The translations under genes were made by a program, and so were the position numbers. Below the pieces are notes generated by a model, which worked only from the letters and a program-made list of their open reading frames with translations, was not told the origin of the DNA and ran no database searches. From assembly GCA_963788935.1 (NCBI GenBank), contig CAWBIM010000003.1:186001-250000 (forward strand): 64,000 nucleotides of DNA. The letters are read 5' to 3'. Positions 17,874 to 27,213 of the stretch are shown one piece after another. The DNA is from JAOPZW01 sp963788935. Lineage in GTDB: Bacteria; Actinomycetota; Thermoleophilia; Solirubrobacterales; Solirubrobacteraceae. Each line of letters starts with the position of its first letter. Positions within the stretch are counted from its first letter, which is position 1.

Positions 17874-18826
17874 CGTCCCGCCGTCCTCAGTCGCGGGGTG
17901 ACGAGGATCGTGGCGAGGTCCGCCGCGAGGTTCAGGAACACGTAGACCGCAGCCGCGAGCATCGTCACGCTCTGGACGACCGGCATGTCGCGGTTGTCGA
18001 CGGCGTCGACGAGCGACGCGCCGATGCCGGGGTACTGGAAGACGAACTCGACGATGACGATTCCGCCGGCCATCCACGCGAGCTCGAGGGCCGTGACCTG
18101 GATCGCCGGGACGATCGCGTTCGGCACGGCATGGCGCCAGATCACCTGCCGTTCAGGCAATCCCTTGAGCCGCGCCATCGTCACGTACTCGCTCTCGAGG
18201 ACCTCGATCATCGAGCCGCGCATGATGCGGCTGACGTAGGGCACCACCGCGATGATCAGGGTGGCGGCCGGGAGCACCACCACCTGCGGGTCCTCCCACG
18301 CCTTCTCGCCCGGGGCGAGCAGCGACACGGCCGGGAACCAGTGGAACAGGCCGGTCGCGAAGATCAGGATCAGGCCCATGCCGATCACGAACTCGGGCAG
18401 CGCCGCGAGGACGAGCGTGACATTCGAGGTCACGTGATCCGCGGGCTTGTCGCGCTTCATCGCGGTCCACACGCCCATGAGGATCGACAGCGGGATCGCG
18501 ATGATCGACGCGACGAAGACGAGGAACGCCGAGTTCGCGACGCGATCCGAGAGCAGCTGCGTGACCGGCTGCTGCGTCGCCGCCGAGTCCCCGAAGTCGA
18601 AGGTCAGGATCCCCTTCAGCCACTGCGTGTACTGCGTCACGAGCGAGTCGTTGAGGTGCAGCTGCTCGCGCAGCGCGGCGACGCGGGCGGGCGTGGCCTC
18701 CTTGCCGAGGATCGCGGTGGCGGCGTCGCCCGGAAGCGCGATCACCGCCGCGAAGATCACGAGCGAGACGAGCCAGAGCGTGAGGATGCCCAGGCCGATG
18801 CGCTTGAGGATTTGCTTAGACGACAC
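17870..18826 (-). CDS. DppB-type ABC transporter permease
   Basis: A 318-aa inner-membrane permease with six predicted TM segments, the typical N terminus (QILKRIGLGILTLWLVSLV) and the EAA loop around SEYVTMARLKGLPERQV. GTG 18826 overlaps the GntR gene by 11 bp, and the stop overlaps the DppC start. The order regulator-DppB-DppC-DppDF with overlapping junctions indicates one transcript and coupled translation. Confidence 0.92.
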   Translation of the reverse strand: MSSKQILKRIGLGILTLWLVSLVIFAAVIALPGDAATAILGKEATPARVAALREQLHLNDSLVTQYTQWLKGILTFDFGDSAATQQPVTQLLSDRVANSAFLVFVASIIAIPLSILMGVWTAMKRDKPADHVTSNVTLVLAALPEFVIGMGLILIFATGLFHWFPAVSLLAPGEKAWEDPQVVVLPAATLIIAVVPYVSRIMRGSMIEVLESEYVTMARLKGLPERQVIWRHAVPNAIVPAIQVTALELAWMAGGIVIVEFVFQYPGIGASLVDAVDNRDMPVVQSVTMLAAAVYVFLNLAADLATILVTPRLRTAGR

Positions 18827-19556
18827 GGGGCGCCTCCGGGCTGTCCGGGGGCGATGGGGCGTGCTGCATGGGTGGCTCCCCTCCTTCGTGGGCGAGCTCT
18901 GAGGCGATGAGGTCCTTCGACAGGCGCAGGTGGTCGGCGACGAGGTCGGGCGTCGCCGGGTCGCGGCGCTCGAAGGCCTCGAGCAGCCGGTCGTGATCCG
19001 TCACATACGTCGACATCGGGTAGTCCGGGTGGTGGCGGAGGAGCATCCGCGTCTCGGCCGCGAGCGTCTCGTGGGCGCGCATCAGCCGTGGGCTTCCGGC
19101 CAGGTCGACGAGCTCCTGGTGGAAGCGGATGTCGGCGTCGATCATCGGGTCGCTGACGTGATCCGTCTCGGCGGCCGCCGCGCGCAGCGCGTCCAGCGCC
19201 GCTCGCAGGTCCGACAGGTCGGCGGGCGGCGCGGCCAGGATGCGGCGCGTCGCCCCGACCTCGATCGCCTCGCGGGCGACGTAGACGTCGAGCCGGTCGG
19301 CGAGCGACATCACCCGCACGAACGCGCCGCGGTGGGGCTCGTACTCGACGAGCCCCTCCTGGATGAGCTGGCGGATGGCCTCCCGGACCGCGCTGCGGCC
19401 GGTGCCGAGCGTGCCCGCGAGCGACACCTCGCGGAGCGCCTCGCCCTGCGGGATGCGACCCTCGATGATCGCCTCGCGCAGCTCGCGCAGGACCTGCTCG
19501 GTCATGGACGCCCGCTCGACGCTCGAGAGACGCCAGTTGTTGGCCAGCGACGCCAC
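18816..19556 (-). CDS. GntR/FadR-type (FCD) transcriptional regulator
   Basis: A 246-aa regulator with an N-terminal winged HTH (LREVSLAGTLGTGRSAVREAI) and a C-terminal FCD effector domain. The likely metal-binding residues are in DADIRFH, DHDRLL and VADHL. GTG 19556 is preceded at ideal distance by GGAGGAG. It heads the transport/sulfatase operon. A TTGTCGACAG palindrome lies 18 bp upstream of its start and a perfect TTGTCGACAA overlaps the start of the divergent SDR gene, so it probably represses both directions until a metabolite binds. Confidence 0.9.
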   Translation of the reverse strand: MASLANNWRLSSVERASMTEQVLRELREAIIEGRIPQGEALREVSLAGTLGTGRSAVREAIRQLIQEGLVEYEPHRGAFVRVMSLADRLDVYVAREAIEVGATRRILAAPPADLSDLRAALDALRAAAAETDHVSDPMIDADIRFHQELVDLAGSPRLMRAHETLAAETRMLLRHHPDYPMSTYVTDHDRLLEAFERRDPATPDLVADHLRLSKDLIASELAHEGGEPPMQHAPSPPDSPEAPRVV

Positions 19557-19573
19557 TGGTCTCCTCCGGTGGA

Positions 19574-19583
19574 CTGTCGACAA
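19574..19583. promoter_or_regulatory. Candidate GntR operator 1 (CTGTCGACAA)
   Basis: Near-palindrome located 18 bp upstream of the GntR start, differing from the second site by one base. Suits autoregulation of the gntR-dpp operon. Confidence 0.6.
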
Positions 19584-19653
19584 CCATACGATCGCCGTCT
19601 GGCGCGGGTCAAGGCGGGGTTTTGCGCCGGCCGACGGCCTCGCCGGCGGTCGG

Positions 19654-19694
19654 TTGACAGACAAATTCGTCCGCTTGTAGGTTTGTCGACAATG
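19654..19694 (+). promoter_or_regulatory. Leaderless promoter with overlapping GntR operator 2
   Basis: TTGACA (19654-19659) is followed after 18 bp by TAGGTT (19678-19683). A perfect palindrome TTGTCGACAA (19683-19692) covers the expected transcription start and the A of ATG 19692. No Shine-Dalgarno precedes the ATG, so transcript and coding sequence probably begin together, and a repressor bound here would block initiation directly. Confidence 0.65.
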
Positions 19695-20510
19695 GCTGGG
19701 GATTACCGCAGTCCCCTCCGTTCCGACGCCAACGCCGGGCGGGTCGCGCTCGTCACCGGCGGCGGCACCGGGCTCGGCCGCGCGACCGCGCTCGAGCTCG
19801 CGCGCAGCGGCGCGGGCGTCGTGCTCGTCGGGCGCCGCGTCGAGTTGCTCGAGCGCACGCGCCGGGAGATCGAGGAGGCCGGCGCGGCGGCCCTCGTCGC
19901 GCCCGCCGATGTCCGGCAGCCCGAGGACGTCGAGCGCGTCGTGGACGCCGCGATCGAGCGGTTCGGCCACGTCGACGTGCTCGTCAACAACGCCGGCGGC
20001 CAGTTCACCGCGCCGGCCGAGGAGATCTCCGACAAGGGCTGGCGCGCGGTCCACCGCCTGAGCGTCGACGCCGTGTGGAGCATGACCCGCACGGTCGCGA
20101 CGCGGTCGATGATCCCGCGGCGCGACGGGCTCGTCGTCTTCGTCGGCTTCAGCCCGCGGCGCGGCATCCCCGGCTACGCGCACGCCACCGCGGCCCGCGC
20201 CGCGACGGCCAACCTCGCGAACGGGCTCGCGCTCGAGTGGAGCCGGTACGGCATCCGCAGCGTCTCGGTGCTGCCCGGGATGATCGACACCGAGGGCCTG
20301 GCGGGCTACGGGGCGGACAAGGTCGAGGCCTGGACGCGCACGATCCCGCTCGGGCGCCTCGGACGACCGGAGGAGGTCGGGTCGCTCATCGCGTTCCTCG
20401 CCTCCCCCGGCGGCGCGTACGTCACCGCGACCTCGATCCTCGTGGACGGCGGCGTGGACGCCTGGGGCCAGGGCGAGCTGCCCCCGCCCGTCGCGGAGGC
20501 GGGGCCGTGA
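19692..20510 (+). CDS. SDR oxidoreductase resembling trans-2-enoyl-CoA reductase
   Basis: A 272-aa short-chain dehydrogenase with cofactor motif TGGGTGLG (22-29) and NNAGG. The usual YxxxK is not kept: the segment is GYAHATAARAATANL, with Thr where Lys is expected. This layout resembles the peroxisomal trans-2-enoyl-CoA reductase/2,4-dienoyl-CoA reductase branch, whose active site also departs from YxxxK. The neighbours (acyl-CoA synthetase, enoyl-CoA hydratase) fit a CoA-thioester substrate. The stop overlaps the next start (GTGA). Exact reaction uncertain. Confidence 0.85.
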   Translation: MAGDYRSPLRSDANAGRVALVTGGGTGLGRATALELARSGAGVVLVGRRVELLERTRREIEEAGAAALVAPADVRQPEDVERVVDAAIERFGHVDVLVNNAGGQFTAPAEEISDKGWRAVHRLSVDAVWSMTRTVATRSMIPRRDGLVVFVGFSPRRGIPGYAHATAARAATANLANGLALEWSRYGIRSVSVLPGMIDTEGLAGYGADKVEAWTRTIPLGRLGRPEEVGSLIAFLASPGGAYVTATSILVDGGVDAWGQGELPPPVAEAGP

Positions 20511-22597
20511 GCGCCGCGCCGGCGCCGGCCGCCGCCCGGCGCGACCTGCGCGCCCTGTTCGCGCCCGGGTCCGTCGCGGTCGTCGGCGCGTCCGCCGACC
20601 CGGTGAAGTGGGGCCACTGGATCGCCCTCGGCGCGATCCGCGCCGAGCACCGCCGCGCCGTGCACCTCGTCAACCGCCGCGGCGGGGAGATCCTCGGCCG
20701 GCCCGCGTACCGGACGATCGCCGAGATCCCCGCGCCGCCCGAGCTCGTCGTCCTCGCCGTCCCCCCCGCGGCCCTCGACGGCGCGGTCGACGACGCCCTC
20801 GCGGCCGGCGCCCGCGCGATCGTCGCGATCACCGCGGGCGCGTCGGACGGCGACGCGGGCGGCCCGCAGGACGCGGCGCTGGCGGCGCGCGTGCGCGCGG
20901 CGGGCGCCGTCCTGCTCGGGCCGAACTGCCTCGGCGTCTTCGACGCGGGCGAGGAGCTCGAGCTCGCGGCCGGGGAGCTCCCGGCCGGCTCGATCGGCCT
21001 CGTCTCCCAGAGCGGCAACATCGCGCTCGAGCTCGGGCTCCTGGCCGAGGAGGCGGGCCTCGGCTTCTCGCGCTTCGTCTCCCTCGGCAACCAGGCCGAC
21101 CTCGAGGCCGTCGACCTCGTCCGCGACCTCGCCGCCCACGCCCCGACCGAGCTGATCGCCGTCTACGTCGAGGACTTCCGCGACGGGCGCGCGTTCGCCG
21201 AGGCCGCGCACGTCGCCCACCGCGCGGGCAAGCGGGTGCTCCTGCTCGCCATCGAGCGCACCGAGGCGACGGCGCGCGCCGTGCGCTCGCACACCGGCGC
21301 GCTGGCGAGCGACGGCGCCGCCATCGACGCCGCCTGCCGCGCCGCCGGGATCGAGCGCGTCCGTACGCCGCAGGAGCTCATCGACCTGGCCGAGGGCCTC
21401 CTGCGCGCGCCGCTGCCCGCGGGCCGGCGGATCGCGGTCCTCGCCGACGGCGGCGGCCACGGCGGGCTCGCGGCCGGCCTCGCCCACGCGGCCGGCCTCG
21501 ATCTGCCCGTCCTGGGCCCGGCCACGGTCGCCGAGCTGCGCCTCCGCCTGCCCGCGAGCGCGGCCGCGGCCAACCCGGTCGACCTGGCCGGCGGCGGCGA
21601 GCAGGACATCCGCACGTTCGACCACGCCGCCCGCACGCTGCTCGCCTGCGGCGAGATCGACGCGCTCCTGCTGTCCGGCTACTTCGGCGGCTACAGCGAG
21701 TACGGCGACGCGATGAGCCGCGCCGAGGTCTCGGTCGCCGAGGCGCTCGGCGACGCCGTGCGCGCGACGGGCCGCCCGCTCATCGTCCACTCGATGTACG
21801 CCGACACGCCGGGCGTCGGCGCGCTGCGCGCGGCCGGCGTCCCGGTCCAGCGCGCCGTCGAGCGCGCCGTCACCACCCTGGCCCGGCTCGTCGGCGCGGC
21901 CGAGGCCGCGCCGCCCGGCGTGCCCGCCGTCCCGCCCGCCGCCGCGCCGGTCGCGAGCGCCGGCTACGACGCCGCCCGCGCGCTGCTGGCCGCCGCCGGC
22001 GTGCCGTTCGCGGCCGCCGCGACCGTCGCGGACGCCGACGCGGCGGTCTGCGCGGCGGAGCGGATCGGGTGGCCGGTCGTCGTCAAGGCGCTCGGCCTGC
22101 TGCACAAGTCCGACGCGGGCGGCGTCGTCCTCGGCGTCGGCGGCGAGGCCGCGCTGCGGGCCGCGATCGCCGACCTCGAGCGCCGGCTCGCGCCCGCGGC
22201 GTTCTCGGTGGAGCGGATGGCGCCGGTCGCCGAGGGCGTCGAGCTGCTGATCGGCGCGCGCCGCGACCCGCGCTTCGGGCCCGTCGTGCTCGCCGGGCTC
22301 GGCGGCGTCTACGCCGAGGCGCTCGACGACGTCGCCGTCGCGCTCGCCCCGCTCGACGAGGCGGGAGCCGAGCGGCTGCTGCTCGCTCTGCGCGGCGCGC
22401 CGCTCCTGCGCGGCGCCCGCGGCCGCCCGCCGGTCGACCTCGCCGCCGCGGCCGCGGCCCTCGCGGCGCTCTCGCGCGTCGCCGCCGCGCATCCCGAGAT
22501 CGCCGAGATCGAGGTCAACCCGCTGCTGGCGCTGCCCGACGGCGCGCTCGGCCTCGATGCCCGCATCGTGCTCGCGCCGGCCGAGGACGCGGCGTGA
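20507..22597 (+). CDS. ADP-forming acyl-CoA synthetase (CoA-binding + ATP-grasp)
   Basis: A 696-aa NDP-forming acyl-CoA synthetase with all domains in one chain: CoA-binding Rossmann domain (VAVVGASADP), succinyl-CoA-ligase-like domains (LVSQSGNIA; RSHTGALA) and a C-terminal ATP-grasp domain (WPVVVKALGLLHKSDAGG). It would activate a carboxylic acid to its CoA thioester, or run in reverse to make ATP. GTG 20507 overlaps the SDR stop and its own stop overlaps the hydratase start, so the three are coupled. Confidence 0.88.
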   Translation: MSAAPAPAAARRDLRALFAPGSVAVVGASADPVKWGHWIALGAIRAEHRRAVHLVNRRGGEILGRPAYRTIAEIPAPPELVVLAVPPAALDGAVDDALAAGARAIVAITAGASDGDAGGPQDAALAARVRAAGAVLLGPNCLGVFDAGEELELAAGELPAGSIGLVSQSGNIALELGLLAEEAGLGFSRFVSLGNQADLEAVDLVRDLAAHAPTELIAVYVEDFRDGRAFAEAAHVAHRAGKRVLLLAIERTEATARAVRSHTGALASDGAAIDAACRAAGIERVRTPQELIDLAEGLLRAPLPAGRRIAVLADGGGHGGLAAGLAHAAGLDLPVLGPATVAELRLRLPASAAAANPVDLAGGGEQDIRTFDHAARTLLACGEIDALLLSGYFGGYSEYGDAMSRAEVSVAEALGDAVRATGRPLIVHSMYADTPGVGALRAAGVPVQRAVERAVTTLARLVGAAEAAPPGVPAVPPAAAPVASAGYDAARALLAAAGVPFAAAATVADADAAVCAAERIGWPVVVKALGLLHKSDAGGVVLGVGGEAALRAAIADLERRLAPAAFSVERMAPVAEGVELLIGARRDPRFGPVVLAGLGGVYAEALDDVAVALAPLDEAGAERLLLALRGAPLLRGARGRPPVDLAAAAAALAALSRVAAAHPEIAEIEVNPLLALPDGALGLDARIVLAPAEDAA

Positions 22598-23374
22598 GCG
22601 CCGAGCCGCTCGTCGACGTCCGCGTCGAGGGCGAGGCGTGCGTCGTCACGCTTCGCAGGACGCGCAAGCTCAACGCGCTGTCGACCGCGCTCGAGGGCGC
22701 CCTCGACGAGGCCATCGCCCGCCCCGAGGTCCGCGACGCCCGCGCCGTCGTGATCACCGGCGGCCCGGCGAACGTTCTCGGCCGGCGCCGACGTGACCGA
22801 GATGCGCGCGCTCGACCCGGCCGCGATCGTCGCGTACTACCGCGCCACCGGCGGCGTGTACGAGCGCGTCGCGGCACTCCCGGTCCCGACGATCGCCGCG
22901 ATCGCCGGGTGGTGCCTGGGCGGCGGCCTCGAGCTCGCGCTGGCCTGCGACTTCCGCGTCGCGGAGGCGGGCGCGCGGTTCGGGTTGCCCGAGGTCGGGA
23001 TCGGGATCCTGCCGAGCAGCGGCGGGACGCACCGGCTCGTGCGGCTCGTCGGCGCGGCGAAGGCGAAGGAGCTGATCCTCCTCGGCGACCGCTTCGGCGC
23101 CGACGCGGCGGCCGCCGCCGGCCTCGTCACGCGCGTCGTCGCCGACGGCGGAGCGCTCGACGAGGCGCTCGCGCTCGCGGACCGGCTCGCGGCGCTCCCC
23201 CCGCTGGCCGTGACCGTCGCCAAGCAGGCGATCGACGCCATGGCCGAGTCCTCCCGCGAAGCGGGGCTCGCCGTCGAGCGCCTCGGCTACGGCCTCCTCG
23301 CCCAGTCGGCCGACGCCCGCGAGGCGGCGACGGCCTTCACGGAGAAGCGCCCGCCGCGCTTCCAGGGGCGCTGA
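22594..23374 (+). pseudogene. Enoyl-CoA hydratase/isomerase, frameshifted
   Basis: A crotonase-fold enzyme. GTG 22594 (overlapping the synthetase stop) opens VSAEPLVDVRVEGEA and runs to VVITGGPAN; the frame then shifts near 22774. The rest, from TEMRALD through the oxyanion-hole segment GWCLGGGLELALACDFR and a Glu-containing FGLPEVGIGILP to the end, is normal. Restoring one CG (AACGCGTTCTCGGCC) yields NAFSAGADVTEM, the classic crotonase motif, so the gene is probably intact in reality. It should hydrate an enoyl-CoA made by the neighbouring enzymes. Its 3' end overlaps the convergent GDPD gene by 38 bp. Confidence 0.85.
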
Positions 23375-24060
23375 CGCCGTGCAGGCTCCCGGTCGCCGGC
23401 ACGAAGTCCTCGAAGATGTAGTTGTCGACGTAGCGCAGGACCCGCGCCGCCTCGGTCGGCGAGCGCACGGTCCAGGCGAGCACGACGGCGCCCGCCTCGC
23501 GCCGGCGGCGGACGACGCGGTTCGGGAGCGCGTCGACGTGGCAGCCGAGGAACGCCGCGCGCACCCCGGCGGCGGTCAGGGGGCCGCGGCGCACGAGGTG
23601 GCCGACCGCGTGCGGCGCGTCCGAGCGGCCGAGCGCGAGGACCGTCCGCCGCTTGAAGGACTGGACCGCCACCTCGCCCGCGTAGCCGTTCAGGGCCTGC
23701 GTCACGGCGCGCTCGAGGGCGGGCCAGAGCAATGTCGGCTTGAGCTCGACGAGCAGCGGCACGCGGCCGTGCACGAGATCGAGGACCTCGCGCAGCAGCG
23801 GGACCGGCTCGCGCGAGTCCGCGCAGCCGCAGCGCGCGGAGCTCGGCGAGCGTGCGGTCCTCGACGCGCCCGGCCGCGCCGGTCAGCCGCCGCAGCGCGC
23901 GGTCGTGGAAGACGACGACCTCGCGGTCGCGCGTGAGGCGCACGTCGAGCTCGGCGGGGAAGCCGAGCGCGCACGCGTGCTCGAACGCGGCGAGCGAGTT
24001 CTCGGGCCGGCCGTCGTGCGCCGCGTGGAGCCCCCGATGGGCGATCGGCGCGTGCGTCAG
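23337..24060 (-). pseudogene. Glycerophosphodiester phosphodiesterase, frameshifted
   Basis: A GDPD TIM-barrel enzyme: IAHRGLH with the His pair, PENSLAAF, ELDVRLTRD and VVFHDRALRRLTG supply the catalytic and metal residues. The frame breaks near 23808 after AELRALRLR; the remainder, from REPVPLLREVLD through VPLLVELKP to the end, is in another frame. Restoring one CG (CTGCGCGCGGACTCG) rejoins them. No ATG or GTG is close to the N terminus; CTG 24060 is a placeholder. No signal peptide, so it would act on glycerophosphodiesters in the cytoplasm. Confidence 0.78.
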
Positions 24061-24299
24061 CCAGTGCGGGCGGAGGTCGGCGGGCGCGGACGTAGCGCGG
24101 GGATTTTGCCACTGGCCGCGGTCGGAAACGTGAACGAATCGGTACCGGCGAATTGCGCCGGGACTGGATCGACTCTGGTATATGAGAGCCGGGGCCGCCG
24201 CCGCGGCTCCACGGGGAAGGAGATTGCCGTGCCGCACTGCACGTGCCGCGAGAGCGGGCGCGATCGCGTCTGCGCGTATCGACGAGGAGGAGGACGAGG

Positions 24300-25935
24300 A
24301 TGAGCAGCGAGCCGACGCCAGGCTGGCTCCAGGACATGACCCGCCGCGACGCGCTGCGCAAGGCGGCCGTCGGCGGAGCCGCGCTCAGCGCGAGCGGCCT
24401 GCTCGCCGCCTGTGGCGGCAGCGACAGCAGCAGCGGCGGAGGCGCCGCGAACACCGGGACCGGGGCACCGGCGCCCGTGAAGCTGCGCACGGGCGGCGCT
24501 CTGCGCATCGGGTCGACCGGCGGCGGGGCGAAGGACACGATCGACGCCCACCTGCCGACGACCGACCCGGACATCATGCGGCAGTGGAACCTGTACGAGT
24601 CGCTGGCCGTCCGCACGCCGGATTTCGGCGAGCTCCAGATGCTCGTGGCCGAGTCGATCGAGCCCGTCGGCAGCAAGCCCGACGCGTGGACCGTGCGCCT
24701 CAAGGACGGCGTCGAGTTCCACAACGGCAAGACCGTCGGCGCCGACGACGTGATCTTCTCGCTGAAGCGGATCACCGACCCGAAGGACCCGAAGGTCGGC
24801 AACTCGTCGATCAGCTACATCGACCGCGACAACCTGAAGAAGATCGACGAGCGGACCGTGCGCATCCCGCTCAAGCTCACGAACGCGGCCTTCGCGGACG
24901 ATCTCGGCCAGTACTTCAACGCGATCGTCCCCACGGACTACGACCCCAAGAAGCCGGTCGGCACGGGGCCGTTCAAGTTCCAGTCGTTCTCACCCGGCCA
25001 GCGCAGCGTCTTCGTCAAGAACCCGAACTACTGGCAGACCGGGCGGCCGTACGCCGACCAGCTGACGATCATCGACTTCCCCGACGACACGGCGCGCACG
25101 AACGCCCTGCTCGGCGGGCAGGTCGAGGCGATCAACAACCTGCCCGCGGCCCAGCTCGCCAGCATCCGGGGCAACCCGAACCTGAAGGTGCTGAGCTCGC
25201 CGACCGGCGCGTGGCAGCCGTTCACGATGCGCATCGACGCCGCGCCGTTCGACGACGTCAAGGTCCGCCAGGCGATGCGGCTCATCGTCGACCGCGAGCA
25301 GATGGTCCAGCAGGTCCTCAGCGGCCAGGGCTCGGTCGCCAACGACCTGTACGCCCGCTACGACCCGATGTACGCGAGCGACCTGCCGCAGCGCAAGCAG
25401 GACCTCGAGCAGGCCAAGTCGCTGCTCAAGCAGGCCGGCAAGGAGGGCCTCTCGGTCGAGCTCGTCACCTCGCCGGTGTTCAACGGCATCGTCGAGGCGG
25501 CGCAGGTGTTCGCCGAGCAGGCCAAGGGCGCAGGCGTGAACGTGAAGGTCCGCAAGGTCGACACGGGCACGTTCTACGGCGACAACTACCTCAAGTGGCC
25601 GTTCGCCCAGGACTTCTGGGCCTCCCGCGTCTACCTCGCCCAGGTCGCCCAGGGCGACCTGCCCAACTCGCCGTTCAACGAGACCCACTGGGGCAAGGGC
25701 AAGTTCGAGTCGCTGATCAACCAGGCGCGCGGCACGGTCGACGAGGCCAAGCGCAAGGAGATCCTGCACGAGGCCCAGCAGATGCAGTACGAGCAGGGCG
25801 GCTACATCATCCCGTACTTCTCGAACATCATCGACGCGTACAGCGCGAAGATCGGCGGCTTCGTCCCGGCGAAGTCGGGCTTCCCGTTCGGGAACTACTG
25901 GCTGAAGAACGTCGGCTTCGTCGCCGAGCACCTGA
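24300..25935 (+). pseudogene. Tat-exported peptide-type ABC binding lipoprotein, shift in last codons
   Basis: A family-5 (DppA/OppA-like) solute-binding protein. ATG 24300 follows a strong purine-rich ribosome site (GAGGAGGACGAGG). The N terminus has a twin-arginine motif (MTRRDALRK), a hydrophobic stretch and a lipobox LAAC, so it is a Tat-exported lipoprotein. The frame as given runs past the natural end (KNVGFVAEH) into a basic tail antisense to the next gene. Restoring one CG near 25923 gives FVAPST and TGA 25933, just before a perfect hairpin, so this end is preferred. Probably the binding component for the DppBCDF importer at 15-19 kb. Confidence 0.85.
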
Positions 25936-25946
25936 TCGTCCGGCCC

Positions 25947-25975
25947 GGCGGCCGCCTGCGCGTCAGGCGGCCGCC
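25947..25975. terminator. Perfect 12-bp hairpin between convergent genes
   Basis: GGCGGCCGCCTG and its complement flank the loop CGCGT. It lies 11 bp past the inferred stop of the binding-protein gene and overlaps the stop of the convergent acyl-CoA dehydrogenase gene. No T-tract. Confidence 0.8.
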
Positions 25976-27159
25976 CCGGCCCGGGCGGCGGAGGTCCCGA
26001 ACGAGAGCACGCCGTCCAGGCCCCGCTTGGCGACCTCGTTGCCGACGATCAGGCGCTGGATCTCGGAGGTCCCCTCCCAGATCCGGTCCACCCGCAGGTC
26101 GCGGTAGAGCCGCTCGCACGGGTTCTCGCGCATGTAGCCGCGCCCGCCGAAGAGCTGCAGCGCGCGGTCGACGACGCGCCCGCCGGCCTCGGACGCGGCG
26201 AGCTTCACGACCGCCGCCTTGGCGTGGAGCATCTTGCGCTCGAGGCCCTGGTCGGCCTCCCACGCGACCTGGTGGACGAGCGCGCGGTTCGTCGTGATGT
26301 CGACGACGCTGTCGGCGACCATGCCCTGGATGAGCTGGTGGCCGATGAGCGGCCCGCCGCCCTGGCGGCGCTCGGTCGCCCACTCGACCGCGGCGCGCAG
26401 CGCGCGCTCGGCCGCCCCGATCGCGCGCGCGGCGATCATCAGGCGCTCCTCCACGAACCAGTCGCGCGTGAGCTCGTAGCCCTGGCCGACCTCGCCGAGC
26501 ACCGCGTCGGCGCCGAGGGCGACGTCCTCGAAGGCGAACTCGGGATGCTCGTAGACGAAGGTGTGCATGTAGCGCGGGGTGCGCAGGACCCGCACGCCCG
26601 GCGTGTCCTTGTCGACGAGAAAGAGCGTCGGCGCGCGCTCGGGCATGACGTTCGCGAGCACGATCATGTAGTCGGCGACGTCGCCGACCGTGACGAACCA
26701 CTTCTCGCCGTTCAGCGTGTAGCCGCCGTCGCCGGTGCGCTCGGCCGTCGCGGCGATCGCGGTCGGGTCCGAGCCCGCGTCGCGCTCCGTGACGGCCACG
26801 CAGTCGCGCCGCTCGCCGCGGATGCCCGGCAGCAGGTAGCGCTCGCGCTGGGCCTCGTCGCACGCGCGCAGCGCGTTCGCCGGGCGCCAGACCATGTCCC
26901 ACAGCGCGTTCGTGAGCTGCCCGAGCTGCTCCTGGACGATGACCTGGTCGACCACGCTCAGGCCCTGGCCGCCCCACTCGGCCGGCATGTTGATCGCGTT
27001 GAGGCCGTGGCGCAGGACGCTGTCGGAGACCGCGCGGTGGACCTCGGGCGGCAGGCCGTTCTGCTCCTCGCAGGCGATCTCGTGGACCTTGATGTCGTCG
27101 GCGAGGGCCTGCGCGCGGTCGCGGAGGTCGAGCTGCTCGGCGGTGTAGGTGAAGTCCAC
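25963..27159 (-). CDS. Acyl-CoA dehydrogenase
   Basis: A 398-aa flavoenzyme of the acyl-CoA dehydrogenase family: N-terminal helical domain, middle beta domain (CVAVTERDAGSDPTAI, then WFVTVGDVADY) and C-terminal domain ending in the FAD-binding QLFGGRGYMRE and WEGTSEIQRLIVGNEV. It carries out alpha,beta-desaturation of an acyl-CoA with electron transfer to ETF. GTG 27159 gives VDFTYTAEQ. It is divergent from an IclR regulator across a 54-bp region with an inverted repeat, so it is the probable target of that regulator. Confidence 0.92.
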   Translation of the reverse strand: MDFTYTAEQLDLRDRAQALADDIKVHEIACEEQNGLPPEVHRAVSDSVLRHGLNAINMPAEWGGQGLSVVDQVIVQEQLGQLTNALWDMVWRPANALRACDEAQRERYLLPGIRGERRDCVAVTERDAGSDPTAIAATAERTGDGGYTLNGEKWFVTVGDVADYMIVLANVMPERAPTLFLVDKDTPGVRVLRTPRYMHTFVYEHPEFAFEDVALGADAVLGEVGQGYELTRDWFVEERLMIAARAIGAAERALRAAVEWATERRQGGGPLIGHQLIQGMVADSVVDITTNRALVHQVAWEADQGLERKMLHAKAAVVKLAASEAGGRVVDRALQLFGGRGYMRENPCERLYRDLRVDRIWEGTSEIQRLIVGNEVAKRGLDGVLSFGTSAARAGAAA

Positions 27160-27171
27160 TGGGGTCCGTCC

Positions 27172-27211
27172 TCGTTCGTATCGTGCGTTGGCCGTCGCGT
27201 AATATGAACGA
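27172..27211. promoter_or_regulatory. Inverted repeat and -10 in the acdh/IclR divergent region
   Basis: TCGTTCGTAT (27172-27181) and ATATGAACGA (27202-27211) match as inverted repeats at 9 of 10 positions around a 20-bp spacer. A TAATAT -10 (27200-27205) lies 8 bp before ATG 27214, implying a leaderless iclR transcript. Likely IclR operator. Confidence 0.6.
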
Positions 27212-27213
27212 TC

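Noticed and set aside
25936..26297. Basic C-terminal extension of the peptide-binding protein
   Set aside because: It is antisense to an acyl-CoA dehydrogenase gene, is low-complexity Arg-rich, and a hairpin terminator follows the normal family end; best explained by a frameshift.
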